A stretch of DNA of 52,150 nt from Sporolactobacillus vineae DSM 21990 = SL153 (GTDB taxonomy: Bacteria > Bacillota > Bacilli > Bacillales > Sporolactobacillaceae): assembly GCF_000377985.1 (NCBI RefSeq), contig NZ_KB899052.1, positions 1 through 52,150 of the forward strand. Direction: 5' to 3'. Of this stretch, positions 24,053 through 33,065 are shown piece after piece. Each line of letters starts with the position of its first letter. Position 1 is the first letter of the stretch. The translations under genes were made by a program, and so were the position numbers. Under the pieces are notes generated by a model. That model ran no database searches, had not been told where the DNA came from, and was given only the letters and a program-made list of their open reading frames with translations.

Positions 24053-24232
24053 TTGTGATTCCTCCCTGAGTGCTGGATTTCATGATTCACCGAATAAGGG
24101 ACATAAGAACTATGAAGACGATTTAAGGACTCTTATCCTAATAAATAACTAAAAACATACGAATACTTGGTTATACGCAATAATCGATCATGCAACGCTC
24201 CATGCTGCCCACCCCGCTTTCACTTTCCAGGT

Positions 24233-24264
24233 ATAAAATGACCCCATTCTGAAAGAACGGGGTC
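24233..24264 (-). terminator. Riboswitch-controlled terminator before yeiH
   Basis: On the minus strand GACCCCGTTCT (plus 24254-24264) and AGAATGGGGTC (plus 24240-24250) form the stem, followed by ATTTTAT. It lies directly downstream of the SAM-I aptamer, as an expression platform should. Confidence 0.7.
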
Positions 24265-24291
24265 CGGCACCGGATCAGTGTCCAAAACAGC

Positions 24292-24396
24292 CTTATCTTT
24301 CAGGAAAACCTGTTGGATTTAGCACCTGTACTTTACCGGGATGTAAAGTGGTTGCCGGACTTCATCGGGCCAATTCCCTCCGTCTCTCGTGATAAG
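24292..24396 (-). promoter_or_regulatory. SAM-I riboswitch (S-box) controlling yeiH
   Basis: On the minus strand, P1 is formed by CTTATC (plus 24391-24396) and GATAAG (plus 24292-24297). Between them are the conserved SAM-I elements: AGAGACGGAGGGA, TTGGCCCGATGAAGTCCGGC, AACC and GGTGCTAAATCC. The order and the GCTAAxTCC joining region identify the class. SAM binding would favour the terminator at 24233. Confidence 0.92.
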
Positions 24397-24565
24397 AGTC
24401 GATTAAATTGGATTTATCCTATCATGTTACTTTGAATAATGTAATCTCTATTTAAAATTTTTTTCAGACAATCTGCGACAGCCATTCTCAATACCTGACA
24501 AAACTAATTGGAATTATTGACATTCTTCCCGCAGCCATTTAGAATAAATGAAACTAACTAAATAA

Positions 24566-24672
24566 CTATCCAGAGCGATTGAGGGACTGGCCCGATGATA
24601 TCCGGCAACCTGCAGTTTTGTTAGCTGTAAGGTGCTAATTCCAGCAAAATGGAGATCCATTTTGGAAGATAG
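24566..24672 (+). promoter_or_regulatory. SAM-I riboswitch (S-box) controlling the sulfite reductase operon
   Basis: P1 CTATC (24566-24570) pairs with GATAG (24668-24672). Core elements AGAGCGATTGAGGGACTGGC, CCGATGATATCCGGCAACC and AAGGTGCTAATTCCAGC are all present. CTATCC recurs in the terminator stem just downstream, giving the usual switch between antiterminator and terminator. Confidence 0.95.
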
Positions 24673-24684
24673 GAAAATTAAGAG

Positions 24685-24722
24685 AAAAGCCTATCCAGCA
24701 GCCAAATGGATGAGGCTTTTTT
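24685..24722 (+). terminator. Riboswitch-controlled terminator before the sulfite reductase gene
   Basis: AAAAGCCTATCCA (24685-24697) pairs with TGGATGAGGCTTTT (24707-24720), followed by T residues. It is the expression platform of the upstream SAM-I aptamer. Confidence 0.85.
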
Positions 24723-24757
24723 ATGTTCCTGGATAAAATAGGGAGAGGATGATTGGC

Positions 24758-26377
24758 TTGAGTTACACCAAAGTATGGGCGGATAATGAGCAGTTGAATA
24801 AGAATGAGGTCAATAAGCTCAAAAAAGACGGACTGACTATTTTTGACGATATCCCGAAATATGCCAAAAGCGGTTTTGCATCGATTCCTAAAGATCAGTA
24901 CATGTATTTTAAATATGCCGGTCTGACCGTGCAAAAACCTCAGGATAAAGGGCTGTTCATGCTTCGGGTCAAGGTGCCGACCGGCATCCTGAATCACGAT
25001 CAGGCAGTGACGCTGGCAGGTATCGGCCGCGACTACGGCCGCGGAATCATCGATATTACCACGCGCCAGTCGGTTCAGTATCATTGGGTACCGCTTGAGA
25101 AGCTGACCGATGTCTTCGACAGACTGAAGAAAGTCGGTCTGACGACGAGCGAAGCTGAAGGTGACGCACCGCGGAACGTTGTCGGCAACCCGCTTGCCGG
25201 GATCGATCCGGATGAACTTTTTGATACACGGCCGGTAGTGGAAGAAATCTATCACTTTTTCCAGGATAACCCCGATTTCTCCAATCTGCCAAGAAAATAC
25301 AAGATATCGATTAATGCCAATACGTCGAATGCCGGACATGCGGAAATCAATGACCTGTCATTTATCCCTGCCTCGAAAACCATCGATGGTAAAAAAGTGC
25401 TTGGCTTTCACGTCAAGGTTGGCGGCGGACTGGCGGCGAAACCCTATCTGGCCGAACAGCTGAACATTTTCGTGACGCTCGATCAGGTTAAAAATGTATC
25501 TGCCGCCGTGACGACGATCTACAGAGATTATGGGTATCGCAAGAGCCGGGCACGTGCACGGCTGAAATATCTGGTCGCCGACTGGGGTATAAAGAAGTTT
25601 GAGGAAAAAGTATTGGCACTGACCGGACCGCTGCCTGAAGCAGGTCATGATGAGACCAGGGGCTGGAACGGCGGCTTCTTCTTCGGCGCGCATCCTCAGA
25701 AACAGAAAGGGCTGAATTATGTCGGGGTCAGCATCCCGGTAGGACGGATCAGCGCGGAGGACTTTCTTCGGTTCGCAGAACTGGCGCAAAACTATGGAAA
25801 TGGTGAACTGAGAACCGTCAATTCTCAGAATCTGATTCTTCCCAATATTCCTGACGCAGTACTGGACAACCTGCTTTCAGATGAACTTTTTCAAAAATTT
25901 CCGATTCACCCGACGCCTTTCACCGGATATGCGATGGCCTGCACCGGCAATGAATTCTGCAATCTCGCACTGACAAATACAAAGGATAAAATGAAAGAAA
26001 TTGCGGCCCGGCTTGATCAGGAAGTCAGTCTGGACGTCCCGGTCAGAATTTATATGGTTGGCTGCACGAACTCCTGCGGCCAGCGCCAGATCGCCGACAT
26101 CGGCATTCAAGGCCTGAAGCTGCGGACGAAGGATAAACAGCTGGTCGATGCTTATGAACTATTCGTCGGCGGTACACTGATCGACGGCGGGCAGTTCAAC
26201 GAACGCCTGAAGGGAAGAATCCCGGCAACGCAGATTTACGATGTGCTAAAGGATTTTCTTCTGTTCTTTAAAAAGGAAAAGGAAAAAGGGGAAACCTTCT
26301 TCGCGTTTAAAACCAGAATCGGTACAGAGAAACTGCAGCAAGTTCTGGATACGATTGCGAAGATGTACAGCAAATAA
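24758..26377 (+). CDS. Ferredoxin-type sulfite (nitrite/sulfite) reductase
   Basis: About 539 residues of the siroheme/[4Fe-4S] reductase family. Two ferrodoxin-like half domains are visible (TTRQSVQYHWVPLE; LRTVNSQNLILPNI), and the cluster cysteines are ACTGNEFC (Cys395, Cys401) and GCTNSCG (Cys436, Cys440), a C-x5-C ... C-x3-C pattern. The SAM riboswitch and siroheme genes point to assimilatory sulfite reduction to sulfide rather than nitrite reduction. The start is uncertain: TTG 24758 gives the better spacing from GGGAGAGG (24740-24747), whereas ATG 24749 is nearly on top of it. The first gene of a five-gene operon. Confidence 0.9.
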   Translation: MSYTKVWADNEQLNKNEVNKLKKDGLTIFDDIPKYAKSGFASIPKDQYMYFKYAGLTVQKPQDKGLFMLRVKVPTGILNHDQAVTLAGIGRDYGRGIIDITTRQSVQYHWVPLEKLTDVFDRLKKVGLTTSEAEGDAPRNVVGNPLAGIDPDELFDTRPVVEEIYHFFQDNPDFSNLPRKYKISINANTSNAGHAEINDLSFIPASKTIDGKKVLGFHVKVGGGLAAKPYLAEQLNIFVTLDQVKNVSAAVTTIYRDYGYRKSRARARLKYLVADWGIKKFEEKVLALTGPLPEAGHDETRGWNGGFFFGAHPQKQKGLNYVGVSIPVGRISAEDFLRFAELAQNYGNGELRTVNSQNLILPNIPDAVLDNLLSDELFQKFPIHPTPFTGYAMACTGNEFCNLALTNTKDKMKEIAARLDQEVSLDVPVRIYMVGCTNSCGQRQIADIGIQGLKLRTKDKQLVDAYELFVGGTLIDGGQFNERLKGRIPATQIYDVLKDFLLFFKKEKEKGETFFAFKTRIGTEKLQQVLDTIAKMYSK

Positions 26378-26398
26378 CAGGGAATGGGGGAACGATCC

Positions 26399-26617
26399 TT
26401 GGAATTGTATCGTTTCATTGCGACGACGGAGCATGGGGAAACAGCGATCGTTGTGGCCGCGGACAGTGAGGAAAGAGCATTTCGCGTTGCCGACCGGGAG
26501 ATCGAGCATCAGCTGCTGAAAAAACCGGTGATCAATGATCTGGCTCTGGTCGAGAAGAAGAACATCACGAAAAATGGCGCGGGTTACTTGATCCAGCCGC
26601 GCAAATCATACGAATGA
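26399..26617 (+). CDS. DUF3906 family protein
   Basis: A 72-residue small alpha/beta protein: MELYRFIATTEHGETAIVVA, AADSEERAFRVADREIEHQL, then an EKKNITKNGAGYLI end. This matches the short DUF3906 proteins that Bacillaceae keep between the sulfite reductase gene and sumT (from memory). Start TTG 26399 with GGGGG at 26386-26390; the in-frame ATG 26384 has no ribosome site. Its stop overlaps the region just before the next ATG. Function unknown; conserved context suggests help with sulfite reductase or siroheme. Confidence 0.75.
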   Translation: MELYRFIATTEHGETAIVVAADSEERAFRVADREIEHQLLKKPVINDLALVEKKNITKNGAGYLIQPRKSYE

Positions 26618-26628
26618 AGGTGTGCAGC

Positions 26629-27405
26629 ATGGGAAAAGTTTATCTTGTCGGTGCAGGGCCGGGAGATCCCGGGCTGATGACGGTCAAGGGTCTGAGGATT
26701 CTGCAGGCAGCCGACGTCGTGCTGTACGACCGGCTTGTCAGTCAAGAGATTATTAAGGAAGCCAGACATTCCGCCAGACTGGTCTATTGCGGGAAACTGC
26801 CGCACATGCATCCGTTGAATCAGGATGCCATCAATCATTTGCTCGTAAAATATGCCCGTAGCCATGCCGTTGTGGTGCGTCTGAAGGGCGGTGACCCGTT
26901 TATCTTCGGACGGGGCGGGGAGGAAGCCTCTGTGCTGGCCGCGGAGAAAATCGAGTTCGAAATCGTGCCCGGTGTCACTGCCGGGATCGCCGCACCGGCC
27001 TATGCGGGCATTCCGGTGACCTACCGCGATATCTCCGGATCCGTCGCGTTCGTTACGGCCCATTTTAAAGCGGGCAGCAAGGATCAGACAGACTGGTCGA
27101 AACTTGCATGGGCTGCCGATACGCTTGCCATCTACATGGGTGTAGCGACGCTTGAGCGTGTCGCTTCTGAATTGATTGCCGGCGGGCGGGAGCCGTCCAC
27201 TCCGGCGGCGATCATTGAATGGGGAACTACAGAACGCCAGAGAACGTTCACCGCACCTCTGTCCGAGTTAAGCCGTGTCGCCGCCCGGGAACACGTCCAG
27301 AGCCCATCAATGATCGTCATCGGTGAGACGGTCAGACTCAGAGACCGGCTGAAATGGTTTGAAGCGCGGAAACAGCAGGAAGACGGACTCAGGGAGGCTT
27401 TCTGA
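26629..27405 (+). CDS. sumT: Uroporphyrinogen-III C-methyltransferase (SUMT)
   Basis: 258 residues. VYLVGAGPGDPGLMTVKG and YDRLVS at the N-terminus, RLKGGDPFIFGRGGEE, and VPGVTAGIAAPAYAGIPVT are the standard SAM-binding motifs of CobA/SUMT. It makes precorrin-2 from uroporphyrinogen III, the first step of siroheme synthesis. ATG 26629 with AAGGTG (26617-26622) is preferred to ATG 26614. Single-domain, unlike CysG. It overlaps the next gene by one base, indicating coupling. Confidence 0.95.
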   Translation: MGKVYLVGAGPGDPGLMTVKGLRILQAADVVLYDRLVSQEIIKEARHSARLVYCGKLPHMHPLNQDAINHLLVKYARSHAVVVRLKGGDPFIFGRGGEEASVLAAEKIEFEIVPGVTAGIAAPAYAGIPVTYRDISGSVAFVTAHFKAGSKDQTDWSKLAWAADTLAIYMGVATLERVASELIAGGREPSTPAAIIEWGTTERQRTFTAPLSELSRVAAREHVQSPSMIVIGETVRLRDRLKWFEARKQQEDGLREAF

Positions 27406-28151
27406 TGCTGGCCGTTCTGTATGTCAGTCATGGGACCCGAGTTGCCGAAGGTGTGCTCAAAGCCAATCAATTCCTGAAACGCTGTATGGATCAGGTGAAC
27501 GTGCCGATTCAGCGGATCTGTTACCTGGAACTGGTGAAGCCGGATATTCTGGAAGGGATCGGCCAGTGTGTTGCTGCGGGCGCCGACCGGATCATTGTCC
27601 AGCCGATTCTGCTGCTGTCGGCAAGGCACGACAAGCGGGATATTCCCGGTGCCATTGAAAAAGCCCGGGCGATCTACCCGCATGTCCGATTTACCTATGG
27701 AAAACCGTTCGGCGTTGCCGACTGTATCATCGATATACTGCTGGAACGGCTTGCCGAAAAAGGAAGAACACCGGACAGTGAAGGCAGAGTGCTGATTGTC
27801 GGGCGGGGATCAAGCGACCCGGAAACGCCGAAAACATTCTCCCGGATCAGTGCCGAATTGACGGGGAAGGGTATTTCTCCAGTCTCGGTCTGCTACATGG
27901 CTGCCGCAAAACCGTTGATTCATGAAGGCCTGGCACAGGCAGGGGGGCAGAATACGGGCACCGTTTATATACTCCCCTGTTTGCTCTTTCCCGGGATACT
28001 GATGCGAACGATCAGAAAAGAAATTGCGGAAAGTGCGTACCGGACGTCCTTCACGCTGTGCCCGCCGCTCGGGTACCATCCTGCCCTGATCGGTCTGCTC
28101 AGGCAGAGAATTGAGGCGTCCGTCCATGAACGGCTATCCGCTCAATATTAA
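27405..28151 (+). CDS. sirB: Sirohydrochlorin ferrochelatase (SirB/CbiX type)
   Basis: 248 residues with two CbiX repeats. The N-terminal VSHGTRVAEGV carries the metal-coordinating His, and a second module starts at VLIVGRGSSDPETPKTF. The central RIIVQPILLLSARHDKRDIP includes the usual second His. It inserts Fe into sirohydrochlorin, the last step to siroheme. GGAGG lies 8 bases before the ATG, inside sumT. It overlaps the next gene by 26 bases. Confidence 0.9.
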   Translation: MLAVLYVSHGTRVAEGVLKANQFLKRCMDQVNVPIQRICYLELVKPDILEGIGQCVAAGADRIIVQPILLLSARHDKRDIPGAIEKARAIYPHVRFTYGKPFGVADCIIDILLERLAEKGRTPDSEGRVLIVGRGSSDPETPKTFSRISAELTGKGISPVSVCYMAAAKPLIHEGLAQAGGQNTGTVYILPCLLFPGILMRTIRKEIAESAYRTSFTLCPPLGYHPALIGLLRQRIEASVHERLSAQY

Positions 28152-28758
28152 TCTGCAGGGAAAAAATGTGGTCGTTGCCGGCGGCGGGCCTGTAGCGACC
28201 CGGAGACTTGAAGCCTTGCTGGACTGCGGCGCGCGGATCACCGTCATTTGTCCTCAGGCATCGGACCGGATCCGTAAGTGGGCCGGGGAGCAGGCGATTA
28301 TCTGGAAGAAACGCTGCTGGGAACGTACCGATTCTGAAGCGGCTTTTCTGATTCTTGCGGCGACAGGCAGCGAAATGGTTAATGCTGCGATTGCGGCGTC
28401 CGCACAGCCGAATCAGCTGATCTGTACGGCGGGACACGCGGCCGGAAATTGTTCGGTCCCCGCGGTCATCCGCCGCGGCCGGCTGACCGTCACCATCGCG
28501 ACCGGCGGCGCAAGCCCGGCTTATGCGCGAGAGCTGCGCGATCAGCTGGCGCAGACGCTGGACAGCGATATTGAAGGCTATCTTGACTTTTTAGCTTCGT
28601 TCCGGAAGCAGCTTCTGAGCAAGGAGCTGAATCGCGAGCTTAGAGCAGCCTGCCTGAAAGAGGTGCTTCGGCCTGAATACAGGGACAGGCAGCGGCAAGT
28701 CCGGTTACTTAAAGCGCTCGATCAGTGGATTAAGCAGCAAGCGGCTGCGGGACGTTAA
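28126..28758 (+). CDS. sirC: Precorrin-2 dehydrogenase (SirC/Met8 type)
   Basis: 210 residues. YPLNINLQGKNVVVAGGGPV with the Rossmann glycine motif, TRRLEALLDCGARITVICPQ, then LILAATGSEMVNAAI and NCSVPAVIRRGRLTVTIATG, GGASPAYARELRDQL: these are the signatures of the NAD-dependent dehydrogenase half of CysG. It oxidises precorrin-2 to sirohydrochlorin. ATG 28126 is preferred over TTG 28111. The last gene of the siroheme operon; a very strong terminator follows. Confidence 0.92.
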   Translation: MNGYPLNINLQGKNVVVAGGGPVATRRLEALLDCGARITVICPQASDRIRKWAGEQAIIWKKRCWERTDSEAAFLILAATGSEMVNAAIAASAQPNQLICTAGHAAGNCSVPAVIRRGRLTVTIATGGASPAYARELRDQLAQTLDSDIEGYLDFLASFRKQLLSKELNRELRAACLKEVLRPEYRDRQRQVRLLKALDQWIKQQAAAGR

Positions 28759-28766
28759 TCCAAATA

Positions 28767-28805
28767 AAAGGGCCCGGGAATCTCTGAGATTCCCGGGCCC
28801 TTTTT
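28767..28805 (+). terminator. Terminator of the siroheme operon
   Basis: AAAGGGCCCGGGAATCTC (28767-28784) pairs perfectly with GAGATTCCCGGGCCCTTT (28786-28803), with T residues on both strands. Confidence 0.9.
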
Positions 28806-28840
28806 ACGGTTTCATTAACTGATTATTCCATTAGTACATT

Positions 28841-29180
28841 TTTCTTGAAAGGCGATATATCCTGCTGAGCGTCGATATATTTTCGCGAAAGGCGATATAT
28901 CCTGCTGAGCGTCGATATATTTTCGTGAAAGGCGATATATTCAGCTGAACGTCGATGTATTTTCGCGAAGGGCGATATATTCAGCTGAGCGTCGATATAT
29001 TTTCGCGAAAGGCGATATATTCTGCTGAGCGTCGATATATTTTCGTGAAAGGCGATATATTCAGCTGAGCGTTGATATATTTTCACGAAAGGCGATATAT
29101 CCTGCTGAGCGTCGATATATTTTCACGAAGGGCGATATATTCTGCTGAGCGTCGATATATTTTCGTGAAAGGCGAAATAT
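28841..29180. repeat. Tandem 40-bp repeat array with CGATATAT every 20 bp
   Basis: About eight and a half copies of a 40-base unit. Each unit has two half-units, GGCGATATAT + YCWGCTGAGC and GTCGATATAT + TTTCGYGAAR, so CGATATAT recurs every 20 bases (17 sites, the last mutated to CGAAATAT). Copies differ at a few fixed positions (C/T, G/A). The minus strand has an accidental open frame of 88 codons through part of the array, because three units (120 bases) restore the reading frame; I do not call it a gene. It lies between a strong terminator and the 3' end of a minus-strand gene. Confidence 0.9.
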
Positions 29181-29212
29181 TCATTTCGGAATGAGTGAAA
29201 GGGATACTCAAA

Positions 29213-30163
29213 TTAAATGATTGCCATCAATATCGGAATTTCGACCATGCTGAAGAGCGTGGTTTCGGTGACCATGATTGCCGCGTAATCCGAATCGGCA
29301 TGGTAGAGCTCGGAAACGACCGGCGCATTGGTCATCACCGGCATAGCCGACTGTAAGATGAAGACTTCCTTCATCAGCGCCGGCATCGGTGCCGGCAGGA
29401 CAAGCAGTGTCATGAGTATCGGGGCTGCGATGAACCTGCCGATCAGGACACCAAGGTTATCTTTGTTCAGCCGCATCTCGCCAAGTCCGGCCTGCTCAAT
29501 GGCGATGCCGATAAAGATCATCGACAGCGGAATCGTCAGCCCGCCGATATAGCTGAAGTCAGACATCAGGAACGTCGGCAGTTTAATATGGAACAGGACG
29601 AGCAATACACCGACAATAAAGCCAAGCAGCGGCGGCGAAAAAATTTTGCTCAGCGTGGTCTTGAGACTGAACCTGGTCTTGCTGTCCCCGTCAGTCTGGA
29701 TCAGGTACACACCTAAGGTCCAGAAGAACGTCGTGTTTGCCATGTAATAAACGAGGACGTAAGGCAGGCTCTGGCTTCCGAACAGCGCCATATTCACCGG
29801 CAGACCGATGAACACCGTATTTGAGTTGCAGAACATTGATTTAAACAGCCCACTGTGATTCCGGGGTACCGCAAAGATTTTTACAGCCAAAAAAGAAATG
29901 CCGAACAGAATGATCATGGAAAGAACCGGAAAGCGGAGATTCGGCAATAACTCAATCAGCTCTTTGGTCGTAAAGTCGTTCGTGATCGTGCTGATCATAT
30001 AAGCCGGCAGCGCGATCTGTGTAACCAGCCTGGCAATCAGTTTACTGGCATTCTTATCGAACCAGCCGCGCTGCGCAAGAAGATAGCCGACGCTGATCAT
30101 CACAAGAATGACAAGAATACCCTGTATGCCTTGAAAAAAAGTTCCCAACGGATGAGCCTCCAT
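29213..30163 (-). CDS. AEC-family transporter (malate permease-like)
   Basis: About 316 residues with ten TM helices in two inverted repeats. VGYLLAQRGWFDKNASK at the start, MFCNSNTVFIGLPVNMALFG in the middle (the crossing-helix motif of auxin efflux carrier-type proteins) and MPVMTNAPVVSELYHADSDY near the end are family features. MleP malate permeases belong here. The chosen start ATG 30163 (MEAHPLGTF) begins just before the first helix; the open frame continues upstream to 30268 without conserved sequence. Its ribosome site is weak. It is divergent from a LysR regulator, the arrangement of mleP with mleR. No malolactic enzyme gene is adjacent. Confidence 0.82.
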   Translation of the reverse strand: MEAHPLGTFFQGIQGILVILVMISVGYLLAQRGWFDKNASKLIARLVTQIALPAYMISTITNDFTTKELIELLPNLRFPVLSMIILFGISFLAVKIFAVPRNHSGLFKSMFCNSNTVFIGLPVNMALFGSQSLPYVLVYYMANTTFFWTLGVYLIQTDGDSKTRFSLKTTLSKIFSPPLLGFIVGVLLVLFHIKLPTFLMSDFSYIGGLTIPLSMIFIGIAIEQAGLGEMRLNKDNLGVLIGRFIAAPILMTLLVLPAPMPALMKEVFILQSAMPVMTNAPVVSELYHADSDYAAIMVTETTLFSMVEIPILMAII

Positions 30164-30389
30164 CACCAAATGAGTTTTACAGGAAATCTGCAGTATCCGA
30201 ACGATGACATTAATATTATTTATCCAGATCAGGTAAACTGAAATTTTTGCAAGGAACAGGATCAGCAATCGGAAAGCAGTTTGTCAGGTTTTCTGCATCT
30301 TTTGGGTATCCACGATCATACATCTATGCTAGAATCATAGTCAAATATTGATGAGTTCATAAAAGTTATTTATGATTGGATGGACTGGA

Positions 30390-31271
30390 ATGAACCTTCG
30401 GGATCTAAATTATTTTCATCAGCTCGTCCGCGACCGTAATTTTACAAAGGTAGCCGTTCATTTTAACGTCAGCCAGCCGACGATCACTTTTGCCATTAAA
30501 AGACTGGAAAAAGAGTTCGACACCAAACTGGTTGAGCGGAATCATACCCATAGTGAACTGCGGATCACCTCCAGCGGCATGCAGCTCAATCAGCATGTCG
30601 ACCGGATGCTGAACGACTGGCATCTGGCGCATCAGGAAATCCGGGCGCTTAACCGGCAGATGATCCGTTTCGGCATGTCGCCGACCATCAGCAACTATTT
30701 CTTTCCGGGCGTGACGGACCGGCTGATTCAGACAGGTTTGCTCAATCATTTGTATACCTATGAAGACGGATCGCGTGAAGTGCTGCGGCTGATTCTGGAA
30801 GGCCAGGTGGATATCGGCCTGATCGGCAGAGTCCGCCCGCTGCTGAATGACCAGTTAGCGTCGGAAAGTCTGAAGGTGATGCATTTTAGGCTTGTCGTCG
30901 GGCCGTCGAGTCCGCTGGCGAAGCGAGAGGCGGTCAGCTTTAAGGAAGCGAGCAGCTATCCTTTTGTCGTGCTTGGCCAGCATTTTGCCAATCCGGTGGC
31001 GTTTGCACAAATTGCCGGCCAGGCCGGCGTCAGCCCGCACATCATCTATCGCAGCAGCAATATTGACACGTTGAAGCGCATCGTCTCCCGCGGCGTGGCC
31101 GTCAGCTACATCGCCGAACTGTCGATTCTGCCCAATGATCCGATCATCAGTATTCCGCTGACCGATGAAAATGCCCCGGAGCTGACCGTCATGATGGTTT
31201 ACCGGAAGTCTCTTGAGCTTACCGAAAGTGTCCGCCGGTTCATGGCAATAATCCGTGAAATAGCACTTTAA
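30390..31271 (+). CDS. LysR-type regulator (MleR-like)
   Basis: 293 residues. The N-terminal winged helix LRDLNYFHQLVRDRNFTKVA, then FNVSQPTITFAIKRLEKEFD, is typical LysR. The effector domain follows (QVDIGLIGRV, FRLVVGPSSPLA, GVAVSYIAEL). ATG 30390 is preferred over ATG 30372 because LysR proteins start right before the helix. Divergent from the AEC transporter, which it probably controls; the gap between the two starts is 226 bases. Malate as inducer is inferred from the MleR/MleP precedent. Confidence 0.85.
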   Translation: MNLRDLNYFHQLVRDRNFTKVAVHFNVSQPTITFAIKRLEKEFDTKLVERNHTHSELRITSSGMQLNQHVDRMLNDWHLAHQEIRALNRQMIRFGMSPTISNYFFPGVTDRLIQTGLLNHLYTYEDGSREVLRLILEGQVDIGLIGRVRPLLNDQLASESLKVMHFRLVVGPSSPLAKREAVSFKEASSYPFVVLGQHFANPVAFAQIAGQAGVSPHIIYRSSNIDTLKRIVSRGVAVSYIAELSILPNDPIISIPLTDENAPELTVMMVYRKSLELTESVRRFMAIIREIAL

Positions 31272-31274
31272 ATG

Positions 31275-31319
31275 AAAAAGTCCCGGGCAGACGATTTTGA
31301 TCTGCCCGAGACTTTTTTT
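31275..31319. terminator. Bidirectional terminator between converging genes
   Basis: AAAAAGTCCCGGGCAGA pairs with TCTGCCCGAGACTTTTTTT, with T runs on both strands. It serves the LysR gene (+) and the permease ending at 31350 (-). Confidence 0.8.
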
Positions 31320-31349
31320 ACGTTCATTTCAGCCGGAAAATAAACCGCC

Positions 31350-32723
31350 TTATTTTTCCTGAGCGTGTTCACTGGTTTTCCGGTTTTTCATCAGCATCGA
31401 GGCCGTGACGAGCAGCGCGATGATTACGAAGCAGGTAATTGATCCGACCCGGTTCGCCGGATTGAACACAAAAGAAATGAAGATCGCCGACAGCGCGACA
31501 ATGCCGATGATCGTTGTATAGGGGAACCCGATCATATGGAAGAACGGTGTTTTGGAATAAGCAGGCCGCAGTTTCAATTCAGCCGCACAGATCGCGATCC
31601 AGACGATGCTGATGGTGAAACCCGGGATACTCATCAGCTGCACAATAATCTGATCTTTGACAAGGAATGCAAGAAAGACTCCGATAACCAGGAAGCTGCC
31701 GGTCAGGGCAAGTCCGCCGATCGGTACCCCATGGCTCGTGAGTTTCCGGGTAAACCGCGGCGCTTCGCCGCGTTCGGCCATTGAATACAGTGTACGCGTC
31801 GTCGCATAAATGCCGGAATTGGCCGCAGACAGAACCGCTGTCAGTAAAACAAAATTCATCAGCTGGGGCACGCCGGGCAGGCCGACTGCTTCAAACACCT
31901 GGACAAACGGGCTGCTCTGTGTAGCGGATACGCTGTTCCACGGCATCAGTCCGCAGATGATCGTGATCGGCAGGATGTAGAAAAGGGCTACGCGAAAGAC
32001 GACGCTTTTGATCACCTTAGGCAATGTCTTTTCCACATCCCGTGTCTCCGTTACCGTCAGTCCGATTAGCTCCGAACCGCCGTAAGAAAAAATGACGACG
32101 AGAAAAGCCTGAACAATGCCGGACAGACCATGCGGGAAAAAGCCGCCGTACCCGAAGAGATTCTTTATCGGCTGGACATGGGTTGGAATGATTCCCAGCA
32201 AAATCAGAAATCCAAGCATGATAAAGCAAATAATAGCCGCAATCTTGATGCCCGCAAACCAGAATTCGAATTCCCCATACATTTTTACCTGAAAAAGGTT
32301 GATGCCGATAATAAACAGACCGCAGAGTCCGGACAGGATCCAGAGCGGTGTATGGGGAAACCAGTACTCGAGAAAACTGCCGGCAGCCAGGATTTCGACA
32401 ACCGTGACGATCATCCAGTTGATCCAGTACAGCCAGCCGACAATAATCGCTGTACGAAATCCAAATGCTTTGTGGATCAGATGCTGGATGTTCAGCCCCG
32501 GATAGGCCATGGCCAGCTCCGCCAGAGCAACCATGACCACAAAAAGGATCAGCCCGCAAAGCAAATAAGCAATAATCACGCTCGGGCCGGCAATATTCAG
32601 GGTATCGCCGCTCCCTTTGAAAATGCCCGTGCCGATCATTCCGGCCATGGCCATAAGCATAATGTGGCGCGGCTGCAAACCGCGCCGTAGTTCCTGTTTC
32701 TCTTCTGTTGCCTGACCCATCAT
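31350..32723 (-). CDS. APC-family amino acid permease
   Basis: About 457 residues with 12 TM helices. The first helix motif MLMAMAGMIGTGIFKGSG and the later YGGSELIGLTVTETRDVEKT are characteristic of the AAT family (GabP, ProY, AnsP-like). The substrate cannot be read from sequence. The chosen start is ATG 32723 (MMGQATEEKQ) with AGAGAG upstream; the frame remains open for 17 more codons. A 10-bp inverted repeat lies about 70 bases upstream of the start. Confidence 0.85.
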   Translation of the reverse strand: MMGQATEEKQELRRGLQPRHIMLMAMAGMIGTGIFKGSGDTLNIAGPSVIIAYLLCGLILFVVMVALAELAMAYPGLNIQHLIHKAFGFRTAIIVGWLYWINWMIVTVVEILAAGSFLEYWFPHTPLWILSGLCGLFIIGINLFQVKMYGEFEFWFAGIKIAAIICFIMLGFLILLGIIPTHVQPIKNLFGYGGFFPHGLSGIVQAFLVVIFSYGGSELIGLTVTETRDVEKTLPKVIKSVVFRVALFYILPITIICGLMPWNSVSATQSSPFVQVFEAVGLPGVPQLMNFVLLTAVLSAANSGIYATTRTLYSMAERGEAPRFTRKLTSHGVPIGGLALTGSFLVIGVFLAFLVKDQIIVQLMSIPGFTISIVWIAICAAELKLRPAYSKTPFFHMIGFPYTTIIGIVALSAIFISFVFNPANRVGSITCFVIIALLVTASMLMKNRKTSEHAQEK

Positions 32724-32788
32724 TTTTTCACTCTCTCTTTTTCTGCATAGACGCTTTAAACCAACAAATTGCAAGTATAAAAATAATT

Positions 32789-32826
32789 GTATCCGGACGT
32801 GGCAAGGCGGCTGCGTGTCCGGATAC
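32789..32826. repeat. Inverted repeat in the leader of the amino acid permease
   Basis: GTATCCGGAC (32789-32798) and GTCCGGATAC (32817-32826), perfect arms with an 18-base loop. It may be an operator, an mRNA hairpin or an old terminator; no T run on either strand. Confidence 0.45.
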
Positions 32827-33065
32827 GATGTTTTCTAGTATATCCTGCTTACTTGTGAAGTCAAGCCGGTGAACATTTTTTGCGAAATGGAAGGAAATTT
32901 CTGTGCGTGATTTACCTGTCCGATTCGGGAAGTCAGCGTTTTCCGGAACCATTTTCCTTCCATTAGCCATTGGCCAATTCAATGAATAGCGAAACATCAG
33001 GAATGGAACTTTGTTATAATGGAGAAACACTGCGACGTTTTACTGAGATGCTCTGTTAACCTGGT

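Noticed and set aside
28823-29086. An 88-codon minus-strand open frame through the tandem array
   Set aside because: It consists only of repeat translation, because three 40-base units restore the frame. No ribosome site or non-repeat protein segment supports it.
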